A program made the position numbers and the translations under genes. The notes beneath the pieces were generated by a model. The model was given only the letters and a program-made list of their open reading frames with translations, was not told the DNA's origin and did no database searches. A DNA stretch of 64,000 bases from a virus. Positions 35,643 through 44,226 of this stretch are shown piece by piece. Location: IMG/VR virus record IMGVR_UViG_3300027763_000039, positions 44,317 through 108,316 of that record. One strand, 5' to 3'. Within the stretch, counting starts at the first letter, position 1, and every line of letters begins with the position of its first letter.

Positions 35643-35948
35643 TTAATTGTCCTTCCTGTCTTGATTTTTAATTACCGGGAATGAATAGTGATATTGTGTC
35701 TTAAACAAACCACCGTGTCTATAAAAGTCTTCTTTAAGATTTCTAATTTGCGTATTACCATGATTCAAAATTTGATTGCGAGTATAATCCCACATATCAG
35801 CAAATTCTTCTTCTTTTTGTGATAGTTCTCCTTCTTTATCATGGCCCCACAAAAAACCAAAATTGTCTTCCATGCGAGCTAATGCTCCTATCATGGTTGT
35901 TTGGATCCTCTTTTCCATATAAAATCTTAGCCTATCTGGATCATACAT
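35643..35948 (-). CDS. Small protein in the tail assembly block, 101 aa
   Basis: ATG start; the SD (AAGGGATAA) overlaps the stop of the upstream gene, and the stop lies 1 base before the next start, so the three genes are translationally coupled. The protein is highly charged and probably mostly helical, with a DNFGFLWGHDKEGEL segment in its first half. Its place between tail tube and tape measure suggests a role in tube or tape measure assembly. I do not recognise the family. Confidence 0.75.
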   Translation of the reverse strand: MYDPDRLRFYMEKRIQTTMIGALARMEDNFGFLWGHDKEGELSQKEEEFADMWDYTRNQILNHGNTQIRNLKEDFYRHGGLFKTQYHYSFPVIKNQDRKDN

Positions 35949-35952
35949 AAAA

Positions 35953-36993
35953 TTATCCCTTACTATTTAATTGTTGCATTATCTTTTGTTGAACATCTGG
36001 CAACTGAGCATCTGGTATCCTACTTCCAATATCATTCTGGTTTATAAAGTCTATTTTTTGTCTAAGAGTAGCTAATCCTTGATTATTGTTAAGTCCGAGT
36101 ATGTCATCTGCCTGTTGTTTATTCCCTGCCATTAAAAATACTTCTGAGGCATTTTTCAAATTGCCACTCAATGTATTTTCTACACCCTTTTGCTTTTTTT
36201 GTCTTTCATTTTCTTGTTTATTAAAAAGCATCCAACCATCTAGAGCATCATCATCATTAATAATATCTTGTTGTGGACATTCTGGATGTTCATATATCTT
36301 ATCATACATATAAGAAATATTTATCAAACTCTTTTGTTCTTCAGACCATTCTTTAACAGAATCATCTAGTATATTGCTTTTATTATTATTCCAATAATTT
36401 CTCCAATACTCACTTCTAGCGAGAGCTTTGAAGGTGCTAATGTCTATTAGGTTTTGAGAAATTTTGGATGCTACACTGTTAAAAGAATTATAATCGATAT
36501 TTTCATTATGAAAAATTAAATTATCTGTATTATACTCATAAAGAGTATTAGTTATTAAAAATTCGTTCCTAATATTATCACAATAATGTTCTAATGTAAT
36601 ATAGTCTAAGCAATGTTGTTTTTGTAAGAATTGCTCAAGATCCTTTTTTAAATTTTGTATTTTCTGTTTAATCTTATTTCTTTTGGTGCTATCAAAGTAT
36701 TGTTGATATAGTGTTATTTTACTGGACTCTAAACTTTTTTCTATTTTCTCTATTATTTTTTTATAATCCCATGGTAGAATCTGTAATTCAAATAATAAAT
36801 GTTCAATATCTTCTAAGAACCAAAATTCATTATAGAGATTACTCTCATAAGCATCAGTATAGAGAATGTCTCCACTGATTTTTAAAGACAAAGAAGGTTT
36901 CCTAAGTTCATAAGTCATATCGTTGCAAACAAAAACTTGTTTTCCAGATAAAATCCTATGTACTAGTATTTCGTGATACTTAGACTCATTCAC
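35953..36993 (-). CDS. Tail assembly-block protein of unknown function, 346 aa
   Basis: The frame begins with GTG at 36993, 2 bases after the stop of the 48-aa gene, with only a weak SD; no in-frame ATG occurs before residue 26. It is Lys/Asn/Glu/Gln-rich and mainly helical: a long charged helix (~90-130), a region with WxxYW aromatic residues (~200), and a C-terminal Gln/Asn-rich segment (NPDAQLPDVQQ-like, ~315-340). It sits between tube and tape measure, where chaperones or hub-assembly factors are coded. The family is not recognised. Confidence 0.7.
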   Translation of the reverse strand: MNESKYHEILVHRILSGKQVFVCNDMTYELRKPSLSLKISGDILYTDAYESNLYNEFWFLEDIEHLLFELQILPWDYKKIIEKIEKSLESSKITLYQQYFDSTKRNKIKQKIQNLKKDLEQFLQKQHCLDYITLEHYCDNIRNEFLITNTLYEYNTDNLIFHNENIDYNSFNSVASKISQNLIDISTFKALARSEYWRNYWNNNKSNILDDSVKEWSEEQKSLINISYMYDKIYEHPECPQQDIINDDDALDGWMLFNKQENERQKKQKGVENTLSGNLKNASEVFLMAGNKQQADDILGLNNNQGLATLRQKIDFINQNDIGSRIPDAQLPDVQQKIMQQLNSKG

Positions 36994-36995
36994 AT

Positions 36996-37142
36996 TTACT
37001 GTTCTTGAGAAATAATAGAAGCTTGTAGTTTAGAGATATCTTTTTCTCTATCTTCCAATTTTTTTTGTAGATTTTCTATTATCTTTTGACTTTGTAATAA
37101 GTCTAAATATAACTTTCCTATTGTTGCAAATACTTCATCCAT
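36996..37142 (-). CDS. 48-aa coiled-coil protein between tail tube and assembly genes
   Basis: A short frame begins at the ATG 5 bases after GAGGA and reads MDEVFATIGKLYLDLLQSQK, then a heptad-like run (IIENLQKKLEDREKDISKLQ), ending TAA. It fills the gap between the tail tube stop and the next gene, has a good SD, and is in the same direction as its neighbours. It could be a minor chaperone or tail accessory protein. I found no slippery site joining it to the next gene. Confidence 0.65.
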   Translation of the reverse strand: MDEVFATIGKLYLDLLQSQKIIENLQKKLEDREKDISKLQASIISQEQ

Positions 37143-37187
37143 AATAGTCCTCGAACCATGTTCTTTTGATATAAATTAACTTAACAA

Positions 37188-38327
37188 TTAGTAATCAGTG
37201 CCTGGAACTGGTAGAGCAAGAGGAGTGGCTTCGATAACATCACTGAATCCAAAAGGAGGATAAATACTACCACTAGCAGTACCACCACTTATAGGTGCAC
37301 TGTAGGTAAAATCACTATATGTTGTATAACTATAAGTGATTGTAGCATTACCACCATCAGTACCACCGCCATTAAAGTTGACTGACTTGAGCTTGTTCTT
37401 ATTGCCAAGGTCAATACTCATTCCGTCGCAGAGAACAATCTTAATACTCTTATTGCTAAGAGCTTTAGGATTAGAGCAAGCAATATTAGTTGAACCACTA
37501 ACGCCAACCATGTCACCAGTATTAGCTGTAACTTCAATGTCTGTTGAAATTTCAACTGGGAACTTGATATAACGATAGTAAGGTGTTCTACTACCTAATT
37601 CACGAATTTGTTCACGACCAAGATTCATACTAACTTTAACACTGTTAATCTTAATGCCCGCTGGAATACCACCAGATTCTGAACCTTTGTCTAAGCTAAC
37701 TTGACCATTACCAGTACCAGTAATACCAGTTGGAAGAATAGTACTACTAGCATTCCATAATCCACGACGCATGATACCAAGACCTGAATTATTCGGAGAT
37801 GGAATATCCCAAGTTGGTGCTGATCCACCGCTAGTGGTGGGATAATTGGAAGAAACAGCCACATTTAACCATGTTTTATCATTACTTACCAATGTAACTT
37901 CTTCTGTAAAATTACCATCCGTTGGGAAATTATATGTAACAGCTGATAGGTAAGAAGGTACGCATTCTACTGCGGCGGTTGGAACACCTGTGGACTTGGT
38001 AACTGTATCAGGATAAAGTAGCATTTTAAGACCACAACGATTATTTGCCAAGTCAGCCAAACTGCCAGTACCCATACTCATTTCATAAATAGTTGGCATA
38101 CCATCTAATACTTTATTCAAAGTAATTTCAACTTCTGGAATTTCTTCATAATTGTCATATAAAGAAAGCTGACCAAGTTGATAAACTGGTTCTAGATTAA
38201 AGTTAGTTTGGATACCAACACTTTGCAAGCCTTGGATTGTATCATAATCAGGATTTTTAACTACCTTGGTGCCTGATGGACCAGCTAGCTGCACAGATTG
38301 ACAAGCATAATAAATACGATTGGCCAT
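37188..38327 (-). CDS. Major tail tube protein (putative), 379 aa
   Basis: ATG start, with GGAGA about 8 bases upstream. The protein is acidic-to-neutral and beta-rich, starting MANRIYYACQSVQLAG. Segments such as GIQTNFNLEPVYQLGQL and EVEITLNKVLDG in the first 90 residues, then REQIRELGSRTPYYRYIKFP and VEISTDIEVTAN at ~240-270, are what one expects of a tube subunit: a beta-sandwich with an oligomerising loop. A Gly/Ser/Thr-rich C-terminal beta extension (~310-379) may decorate the tube surface. It precedes the small assembly genes and tape measure in the canonical order. No sheath gene is adjacent. Confidence 0.75.
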   Translation of the reverse strand: MANRIYYACQSVQLAGPSGTKVVKNPDYDTIQGLQSVGIQTNFNLEPVYQLGQLSLYDNYEEIPEVEITLNKVLDGMPTIYEMSMGTGSLADLANNRCGLKMLLYPDTVTKSTGVPTAAVECVPSYLSAVTYNFPTDGNFTEEVTLVSNDKTWLNVAVSSNYPTTSGGSAPTWDIPSPNNSGLGIMRRGLWNASSTILPTGITGTGNGQVSLDKGSESGGIPAGIKINSVKVSMNLGREQIRELGSRTPYYRYIKFPVEISTDIEVTANTGDMVGVSGSTNIACSNPKALSNKSIKIVLCDGMSIDLGNKNKLKSVNFNGGGTDGGNATITYSYTTYSDFTYSAPISGGTASGSIYPPFGFSDVIEATPLALPVPGTDY

Positions 38328-38349
38328 GAGAGTGTCTCCGTTAATTTGG

Positions 38350-39312
38350 CTAAATGATAACTTCGGTCGTTAACCTTAATGTACACCAATATAAATTTTT
38401 ATTTCTGCTTTCCATATCTAAAATTGAGATGTCTTTTAAATAACATCTTTTCCATCTATATAATGGATTTAGCACTAAATCACAATAATTTTTACCAGTA
38501 TTGTTGATAGAGCCCTGATAATTTAAGGGGTTTATCCCACTATTTATCACTTTTTGGATATCATATAACCATAAAGTTTTTTGTTTTTGTAGTCGTATAA
38601 TATCGGCTATTCTGTTTTTATCAGAAGAATTTTCTGCAAACACATGTAATAATATGTCTTGATTAACAGCAAAATCATGAGCACCCATTTGCCAGGGTTG
38701 AGAATAACTACTAGCAATAGGCTCGATAACTATGCAAGGCATTTGAATTCTATGATTAGATGATATTGAGTAATCACCCTTATCTTTTTGATTAATGGCT
38801 GGTGATGGACTATATGTCATACCTTGTAATTCTACCCAATAAGGATCAGTACTACTTTTGTATACTTGACACCATCTATAAGAATATTCTAGTTTAACAA
38901 CTGATGCAGCAGCTAAGGGCTTATCGAATACTACTTGTCCAAGAGGATAATTTATATGATAACCAACAGACCCACTTCCTGTTGGAGATGGATAAAAATT
39001 AGTTCCAATACTAACTCCAGAAATGCGGGTGGGTTGGGTTCCATTAAAAGAAACTCCTGTCTCCCATACCCAATCTTTTTTGGGGGTCTGCCATATCTGA
39101 CCTTTATTAAAGCCGGGCTGTTCAGAAATTTTAAGTTCGTGAAATGATCCACCATACAATCCACTAGTGGGAATCTTTACATTAATAAAACCACCAATAT
39201 TAAGAAATCCCCAATCTAGGAATGTCTTTAAGTTTTCTTCTAATTCATTCAGTAAAGTATTACCTCCTAATGAAGTAATAGTATTGAATTTTGTATAGTC
39301 TTCACAACTCAT
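38350..39312 (-). CDS. Putative tail terminator / neck structural protein, 320 aa
   Basis: It overlaps the upstream gene by ATGA (39309-39312), so translation is coupled. The sequence has Gly- and Tyr-containing beta strands (VGYHINYPLGQVVFDKPL), a middle acidic/aromatic segment and a C-terminal strand pair (YWCTLRLTTEVII). It lies directly before the tail tube gene, the place of the tail terminator in most siphovirus-type gene orders. There is no catalytic motif. The assignment is by synteny only. Confidence 0.65.
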   Translation of the reverse strand: MSCEDYTKFNTITSLGGNTLLNELEENLKTFLDWGFLNIGGFINVKIPTSGLYGGSFHELKISEQPGFNKGQIWQTPKKDWVWETGVSFNGTQPTRISGVSIGTNFYPSPTGSGSVGYHINYPLGQVVFDKPLAAASVVKLEYSYRWCQVYKSSTDPYWVELQGMTYSPSPAINQKDKGDYSISSNHRIQMPCIVIEPIASSYSQPWQMGAHDFAVNQDILLHVFAENSSDKNRIADIIRLQKQKTLWLYDIQKVINSGINPLNYQGSINNTGKNYCDLVLNPLYRWKRCYLKDISILDMESRNKNLYWCTLRLTTEVII

Positions 39313-39956
39313 ATGTTTTTCTCAATTTCTGTTTGTATCATGGTTGGAATTTTGTTATCATCTAATTTATCTAAGGCTCTGGTTACCCAGTTATTAGTCG
39401 ATGTTCCGGCAAATTCAGGAGGAACTCTCCAGTTTTCTTTTGCTGGTTTCATAATAGCTAAACCAGTTCTAGAATATGGGTTAGGACCAACCTGAACTGT
39501 ATAGTTTTTAACAATAATTTTGCTACCGTATAGTAATAACCACTCTAACCACGGTAATACAGCTTTGCTTAAACCATCAAATACTAGAGCACTATCACTA
39601 GTTAAAACATCTTCATAATTAGACTTAATCATACTAATACTAAATCCACCCTTTAAGCCAGAACCATTCAGCGTAATTGGATTAACATCAATTATAACAT
39701 TATTGGTCCATATATTGACTATTTCGTTGACTTTTTGAGCAGCTTCCGGTATACCGAATTCGTAGCGTAGTCTGCCTGATACTAAAGATTGATATTCTGG
39801 TTCAGATACTATAGCCTTATAAATTTCGGCTGGTATAGTTTTGGCTAGAACACCACGAGCTTTATAAAAAGCGGTCTGTAAATGGTCTTTGATGCTATCT
39901 AGAACCATCTGTTTAATTGCAGCATCAGATTCTAATAGTTTTAATGAGAATTGCAT
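39309..39956 (-). CDS. Putative tail completion (HK97 gp10-like position) protein, 215 aa
   Basis: The frame is open from 40007, but the likely start is the ATG at 39956 (MQFSLKLLES), one base after the upstream stop, with GAGGG about 9 bases before. It has a helical N-terminal half (IKDHLQTAFYKARGVLAKTI), a central hydrophobic segment (LPWLEWLLLYGSKIIV), and near the C-terminus GPNPYSRTGLAIM...VPPEFAGT, reminiscent of head-tail completion proteins. It is coupled to its downstream neighbour by an ATGA overlap. The function is inferred from order and weak resemblance. Confidence 0.65.
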   Translation of the reverse strand: MQFSLKLLESDAAIKQMVLDSIKDHLQTAFYKARGVLAKTIPAEIYKAIVSEPEYQSLVSGRLRYEFGIPEAAQKVNEIVNIWTNNVIIDVNPITLNGSGLKGGFSISMIKSNYEDVLTSDSALVFDGLSKAVLPWLEWLLLYGSKIIVKNYTVQVGPNPYSRTGLAIMKPAKENWRVPPEFAGTSTNNWVTRALDKLDDNKIPTMIQTEIEKNI

Positions 39957-39957
39957 T

Positions 39958-40491
39958 TTAGGCCCTCGACCACATTGTAACAATATATCTATTATCTCCA
40001 AAACCACATGGCTGTGGATCTCCAGCAGTCACATATGTATAGCCCCCATAATTAGCTATATTTTTATCTATAGTGATATATTGAGCATTTTTAATTTTAG
40101 GAAGAAGGGAAATTGAGCATATGGTTTGAACCATGCCGTCCACTATGTTAACAGCATCTGCTTTAGTTGACCAATTAAACCAATATTTACTATCAAATAG
40201 CACTGCTAAATATATAGTTTCTTCATTAGCTTGATCAATTAGTCCATATCCATTACAAACTGGACAAATAGTATCCGTAGTAAAAGAAATGGGACCGGTG
40301 CCATTATATCTATTGGCTGATCTTATAGAAATTGGATCAAATATACAGTTATGACATGGCTTATTATTGGAAGAACCGTAGGATATAACACAGGGAACAG
40401 CAAGTCCCGTATTAGACAATAGTGAGTCTATGGCTTGATTGTATAAGTTTTTATAACCAGCAGATATTAAACCTTCAAAAGGATTAGCCAT
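39958..40491 (-). CDS. Neck-block protein with a CxxC...CxxC zinc-binding motif, 177 aa
   Basis: A longer frame starts at 40542, but the ATG at 40491 (MANPFEGLISAG) follows AAGGATAA at normal distance and avoids overlap, so it is preferred. CHNC (~residue 44) and CPVCNGYG (~74) form a four-cysteine site resembling DnaJ-type CxxCxGxG zinc hairpins, separated by a Gly/Thr-rich loop (RYNGTGPISFTTDT). The rest is beta-rich. It lies upstream of the putative completion and terminator genes, so a stopper or neck role is plausible. I do not recognise a named family with confidence. Confidence 0.75.
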   Translation of the reverse strand: MANPFEGLISAGYKNLYNQAIDSLLSNTGLAVPCVISYGSSNNKPCHNCIFDPISIRSANRYNGTGPISFTTDTICPVCNGYGLIDQANEETIYLAVLFDSKYWFNWSTKADAVNIVDGMVQTICSISLLPKIKNAQYITIDKNIANYGGYTYVTAGDPQPCGFGDNRYIVTMWSRA

Positions 40492-40535
40492 ATTAATTAT
40501 CCTTAGAGTAAAAATACTAATATAAAATACACATT

Positions 40536-41480
40536 TTACCAACTACTATGAGGAGAACGTCTCCAAGTATTACTGCCCACACAAATATATAAATAGGATG
40601 AATCCCATACTATATCACCAGGATTTCCAGAAGAGGAGGATGAGGCTATCATTCTGTAGGGTATATTAGTAACTGATCTAGAAAAATCTACAATATCAGA
40701 TAAATAATGTTTATGTCCGCTAATAGAATAATTACCAACAGGTTGCGGAATATAGTTTAATGCTCCACTAATATCTGTAAAAGATAAAGTAACAGTACCT
40801 GACCTAGCATTAAATGATGTTACTCCACTATTTCCTAATGAATCAATAGTGATAGTATTAGAAGAATTATTATAGTATACATTAGTATATCCACTACCAA
40901 CAATATTCAGTCTTTCATTGTTAGAATAATAAATAACTGGCGCAGTTCCGTCTCCTATGGTTAAATTATGAATATGATTACTATAAGAATATGAACCAGT
41001 AGGTTGTTTAGCATCCAACAAACCTTGAAGGCCATCTACTTGATCAACTATATGATGATGACCATATAAGCTATAATCTCCAGAAACCTGTGGTACATAA
41101 CCGAGCCTGCTAATGATATTTGGAGCAGTTAAGAAACCGGAACCAGATTTGGTATCTATCACTACGCTACGAGCAGCATTGTTATATGATATAGTTGTAT
41201 CACCTGAACCTACAACATTGAGATATTGTCCACTGGATAAATTAATAGCTACTCGTGGGTCTGCTCCATCTGCTATGGATAGATAAATTTCTGGAAAATT
41301 GATAGTTACAGGAGGAATGTCTACATATGATAGACCAGACCAAGCAGTAACTCCGTCTCCAACTTTTAAGTATCTGGATTCGGTCTCATATCCTGGTTCT
41401 CCTAAAGCTAAGATGGGATTAACAGAAATCCATTCTCCACTAGGGGCTCTTCGTAGTCTAATTCTTCGATAATCACTCAT
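40536..41480 (-). CDS. Tail fibre with Mtd-N-type anchor and HxH motifs, 314 aa
   Basis: It overlaps the stop of the LamG gene by ATGA. Residues ~1-50 match the major-tropism-determinant N-terminal type domain widespread at the base of phage fibres (GEWISVNPILALGEPGYETE, YLKVGDGVTAWSGL). A beta-rich shaft follows with HxH stations near residues 141 (GHHH), 165 (HIH) and 256 (HKH), then a C-terminal tip (LYICVGSNTWRRSPHSSW) typical of small fibre trimers. It is likely a receptor-binding or accessory fibre. No reverse transcriptase or variable-repeat pair is visible. Confidence 0.85.
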   Translation of the reverse strand: MSDYRRIRLRRAPSGEWISVNPILALGEPGYETESRYLKVGDGVTAWSGLSYVDIPPVTINFPEIYLSIADGADPRVAINLSSGQYLNVVGSGDTTISYNNAARSVVIDTKSGSGFLTAPNIISRLGYVPQVSGDYSLYGHHHIVDQVDGLQGLLDAKQPTGSYSYSNHIHNLTIGDGTAPVIYYSNNERLNIVGSGYTNVYYNNSSNTITIDSLGNSGVTSFNARSGTVTLSFTDISGALNYIPQPVGNYSISGHKHYLSDIVDFSRSVTNIPYRMIASSSSSGNPGDIVWDSSYLYICVGSNTWRRSPHSSW

Positions 41481-43942
41481 AATTTTTTAACTCCGAAAAT
41501 TAAACCAGTAACTTGTGGTACGAGCCAGTTTTCTTGTGTAATTGGATTTTGATTAACATAATATTGATATGTTTTATAGCTTGTTTTATTAACGGTTTGT
41601 ATGGGTCCAACCTCTACATAATCATCTATTTTAGTTTTGAATGGTGTGATCGATGGAGTAAAATTAGTAGGATAACGATTCACTCCAGAAGTTATTCTAT
41701 ATTCATCAATATATCCTCCTTTACCAATACTTAAATTTACATTAGTGATTTGAGCATTAGTATTAGTATCTAAAATTGTAAAAATAGACCTAATAGTAGA
41801 ACCATCAAAGGATGCTGTGTAGGGTGTGCTGAACGAACCTTGTGTTTCAGCTGGGTAAACAAAAGAAGTAACACTGCCACTATTGGATAGATAATAAGAA
41901 CTACCTGCTTGACCATTAAGATAGCAAATAATATTATTAGTACTATTTCTTGTGATAGCAACGTGGTGCCAAACTCCTGTGCTCGCTATAGTAGGAAAAA
42001 ATAATTGCCTTTGTACACTTGCTGATTGGAATAATCCGTCTCCATCATCGCTGGTTTTAAAATTAGATACATATTGTATGCCGCTAGTATTAGCAGCAAA
42101 TGAATAGGTCTGAAAACTCCAATATTGAATATTAGGATTTGGAGTTTTATCAAACAATGATATAGATGTAGTATTATTGGGAAAGTAAACCCAAGATTCT
42201 ATAGTAAAAATAGATCCTGATGGGTCAGGATAATTCAAGTGTAGATAAGAATTTTGATTGGGGAAACTAATACTACGACTACCGACTTTACTGGGAGAAG
42301 TGGTTGTTGTCACCGACCCAGTATAGCTAATATTATTACTAAATGTGGATGAGTCTGCAATAGGAGTAGACTCTCCATGCAAGAGCAATGTTACGTTAGG
42401 CTCATAAGTATCAGTCTGTCCAGAATACATAACATTGATAAATTTAGTATCTAAATATTTTTTCCTAGCGCTATTATATACTTTCATTCCTCCGATAGCA
42501 TCATTAAAACTACCTCTCCAAACAGAATCAGTATCAAAAGCATCCCAATAAATATTTGATTTATAGTTAGGTCCACTCATTTTTATAGCATCTATATTAC
42601 CGCTAATAATAGCTGTCACATTATTACCATCAGCATCTGGAACTAAAAAAGCTCTTCTATGACTACTGTAGTCATAATATGTAGAATTAGATGGAGAACC
42701 ATCATCGTTAAATGTTTTTGTAATAGAACGAACAGTAGGGTCTTTATACCATTTTAATAATCCATCAGATGCTCCATAATTATCTACCAAACTACCACTA
42801 ACTCCAGGATAGATAGACATAACTTTAGCAGAGCTTCCTATCCAATAGGATGGGGGTGGGTCGGCATTATCCACTAAAACCAAGTCGTCTAGTAACCAAA
42901 CTCTTCCTCTCATATAATACCAGGAATCTTTCCATAAATCCTCTCCTTGTATAGAAGAAGTTATTCCATTCATAACGGAATTTGAATAAGTACGATTATA
43001 AAATCGTAAATTATTAAAATTAAAACCGCTTATTGGTAAACTCAGATCCCATGACTCTTTTAGAATATTAGGATTTGAATTGACTACCGGGATATTAATA
43101 TCTTCTACATTTAGATATAATAGAGGAGGATTAACAGATTGATCTATAGAGAATTCTAAATGACACCACCTACTAATCATAGCGCTAAATCCATCTCCTT
43201 TATTAGTGTCCGCAATTGTTAATATTTTATTAGTAGTAGAATCAAATACAGAAGATATTTGATAACGATTGATCATTCCATAAATATTTAAATCAAAATA
43301 ACCTACTGTTTGATCATTTTGTTGTATTTCTAAAGCTAGTGTCTCTTTCTTATTATTCAGTGTGCTGAGATTATTCCCAGTAATTTTTACAACATTAACT
43401 GTTAAACAAGGAAGACTTCCACTATTAAAACTAAATAATGTATGTCTATGCGGATAAGTAGAATAATCGCTATGCTTAGATTCTAAACCAAGACATCTCA
43501 TAGATAAGTATGAGATATTACCTGACGGAGAAGGGAATCCACTGGCCTGTAAATATGTTGGGGTTTCTAAATTATTAGTATCTTCTATTTGTATATTAGT
43601 AAATGCTAAAAATCCTGGGGGACTTCCAAAGCCAGGATATGAATTTTTAGTATAGTCTATGTTACCATATGTACCATATAGAGCGGCCCTATTATCTGTG
43701 TATCTTCCACTGGGAACTAATCCATTAATAGAGGTTGGAGTAGAGTATCTATAGAGAAAACCTAATTTCTGTGGGTCAAGAGACCCTAAATAGGTAGCAG
43801 AAAGATTATCTTCTATGACATACGGAGAATATCCACCGAAAGCGTATTTAGGAAAACTTTTAAATTGAGTAGACCAATACTTTGAATCTAGCTCATTTAA
43901 GAGTACTCCTTTATCAAAGCCTTCGAAAAATAAAGTAGACAT
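41477..43942 (-). CDS. LamG/concanavalin-like adhesin, 821 aa
   Basis: The ATG start is 5 bases after AGGAG. The C-terminal part (~515-770) is a Laminin-G-type jelly roll: VTLLLHGEST, FTIESWVYFPN, VWHHVAITRNS and IDEYRITSGVNRYPTNFTP appear in the order usual for LamG_3 domains, which bind glycans. The N-terminal ~450 residues look like a second jelly-roll region starting EGFDKG and including WLLDDLVLVDN, as in other phage tail adhesins. It is coupled to the Mtd-N fibre downstream (ATGA). It is most likely a virion surface protein that binds host glycans. Confidence 0.85.
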   Translation of the reverse strand: MSTLFFEGFDKGVLLNELDSKYWSTQFKSFPKYAFGGYSPYVIEDNLSATYLGSLDPQKLGFLYRYSTPTSINGLVPSGRYTDNRAALYGTYGNIDYTKNSYPGFGSPPGFLAFTNIQIEDTNNLETPTYLQASGFPSPSGNISYLSMRCLGLESKHSDYSTYPHRHTLFSFNSGSLPCLTVNVVKITGNNLSTLNNKKETLALEIQQNDQTVGYFDLNIYGMINRYQISSVFDSTTNKILTIADTNKGDGFSAMISRWCHLEFSIDQSVNPPLLYLNVEDINIPVVNSNPNILKESWDLSLPISGFNFNNLRFYNRTYSNSVMNGITSSIQGEDLWKDSWYYMRGRVWLLDDLVLVDNADPPPSYWIGSSAKVMSIYPGVSGSLVDNYGASDGLLKWYKDPTVRSITKTFNDDGSPSNSTYYDYSSHRRAFLVPDADGNNVTAIISGNIDAIKMSGPNYKSNIYWDAFDTDSVWRGSFNDAIGGMKVYNSARKKYLDTKFINVMYSGQTDTYEPNVTLLLHGESTPIADSSTFSNNISYTGSVTTTTSPSKVGSRSISFPNQNSYLHLNYPDPSGSIFTIESWVYFPNNTTSISLFDKTPNPNIQYWSFQTYSFAANTSGIQYVSNFKTSDDGDGLFQSASVQRQLFFPTIASTGVWHHVAITRNSTNNIICYLNGQAGSSYYLSNSGSVTSFVYPAETQGSFSTPYTASFDGSTIRSIFTILDTNTNAQITNVNLSIGKGGYIDEYRITSGVNRYPTNFTPSITPFKTKIDDYVEVGPIQTVNKTSYKTYQYYVNQNPITQENWLVPQVTGLIFGVKKL

Positions 43943-43981
43943 AGCATCTCCTAGACCAGAATTATATTATTAAATGTTGTC

Positions 43982-44009
43982 ATTATAGTGGCTAATATAG
44001 TCCTGTAAG
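43982..44009 (-). promoter_or_regulatory. Candidate promoter upstream of the LamG gene
   Basis: Minus-strand TATAAT (43982-43987) with CTTACA 16 bases upstream (44004-44009), in the 80-base gap between the 63-aa and LamG genes. The -10 is perfect but the -35 matches only 4 of 6, and such sites arise by chance in AT-rich DNA. Confidence 0.3.
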
Positions 44010-44022
44010 TTAATACACCGGT

Positions 44023-44214
44023 TTAAACGATTGAAATCTGTAAGTCGCATGGTAAATCATATAATAAAACTTCGACAGAAACATAAGAAATTAAAACTGT
44101 CTCATTAGGAGCATTGTAGGTTAATAGATCATTAGACATATAAGAACAGTATATCCTATAAATTTCTCTGTCTTGATATGATAAAGGATATCCAAAAAAT
44201 GGAGGTAGTATCAT
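44023..44214 (-). CDS. Small unknown protein in the fibre island, 63 aa
   Basis: AGGAG sits 6 bases before the ATG, 12 bases after the stop of the collagen-like gene, so the frame is well supported. The product is Tyr/Leu-rich (PLSYQDREIYRIYCSYMSND) without a membrane segment or known motif. It could be a fibre accessory or chaperone; nothing in the sequence decides. Confidence 0.6.
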   Translation of the reverse strand: MILPPFFGYPLSYQDREIYRIYCSYMSNDLLTYNAPNETVLISYVSVEVLLYDLPCDLQISIV

Positions 44215-44226
44215 GAATTTCTCCTA

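Noticed and set aside
37050-37070. Run of eight A on the minus strand in the 48-aa gene as a -1 frameshift site into the next tail gene
   Set aside because: The -1 frame would match the next gene's frame, but it meets a TAG within a few codons of the run, so no fusion protein would result.
40536-41480. Diversity-generating retroelement, suggested by the Mtd-N-type domain
   Set aside because: No reverse transcriptase and no adenine-variable repeat pair is visible; this N-terminal domain is common in phage fibres without such elements.
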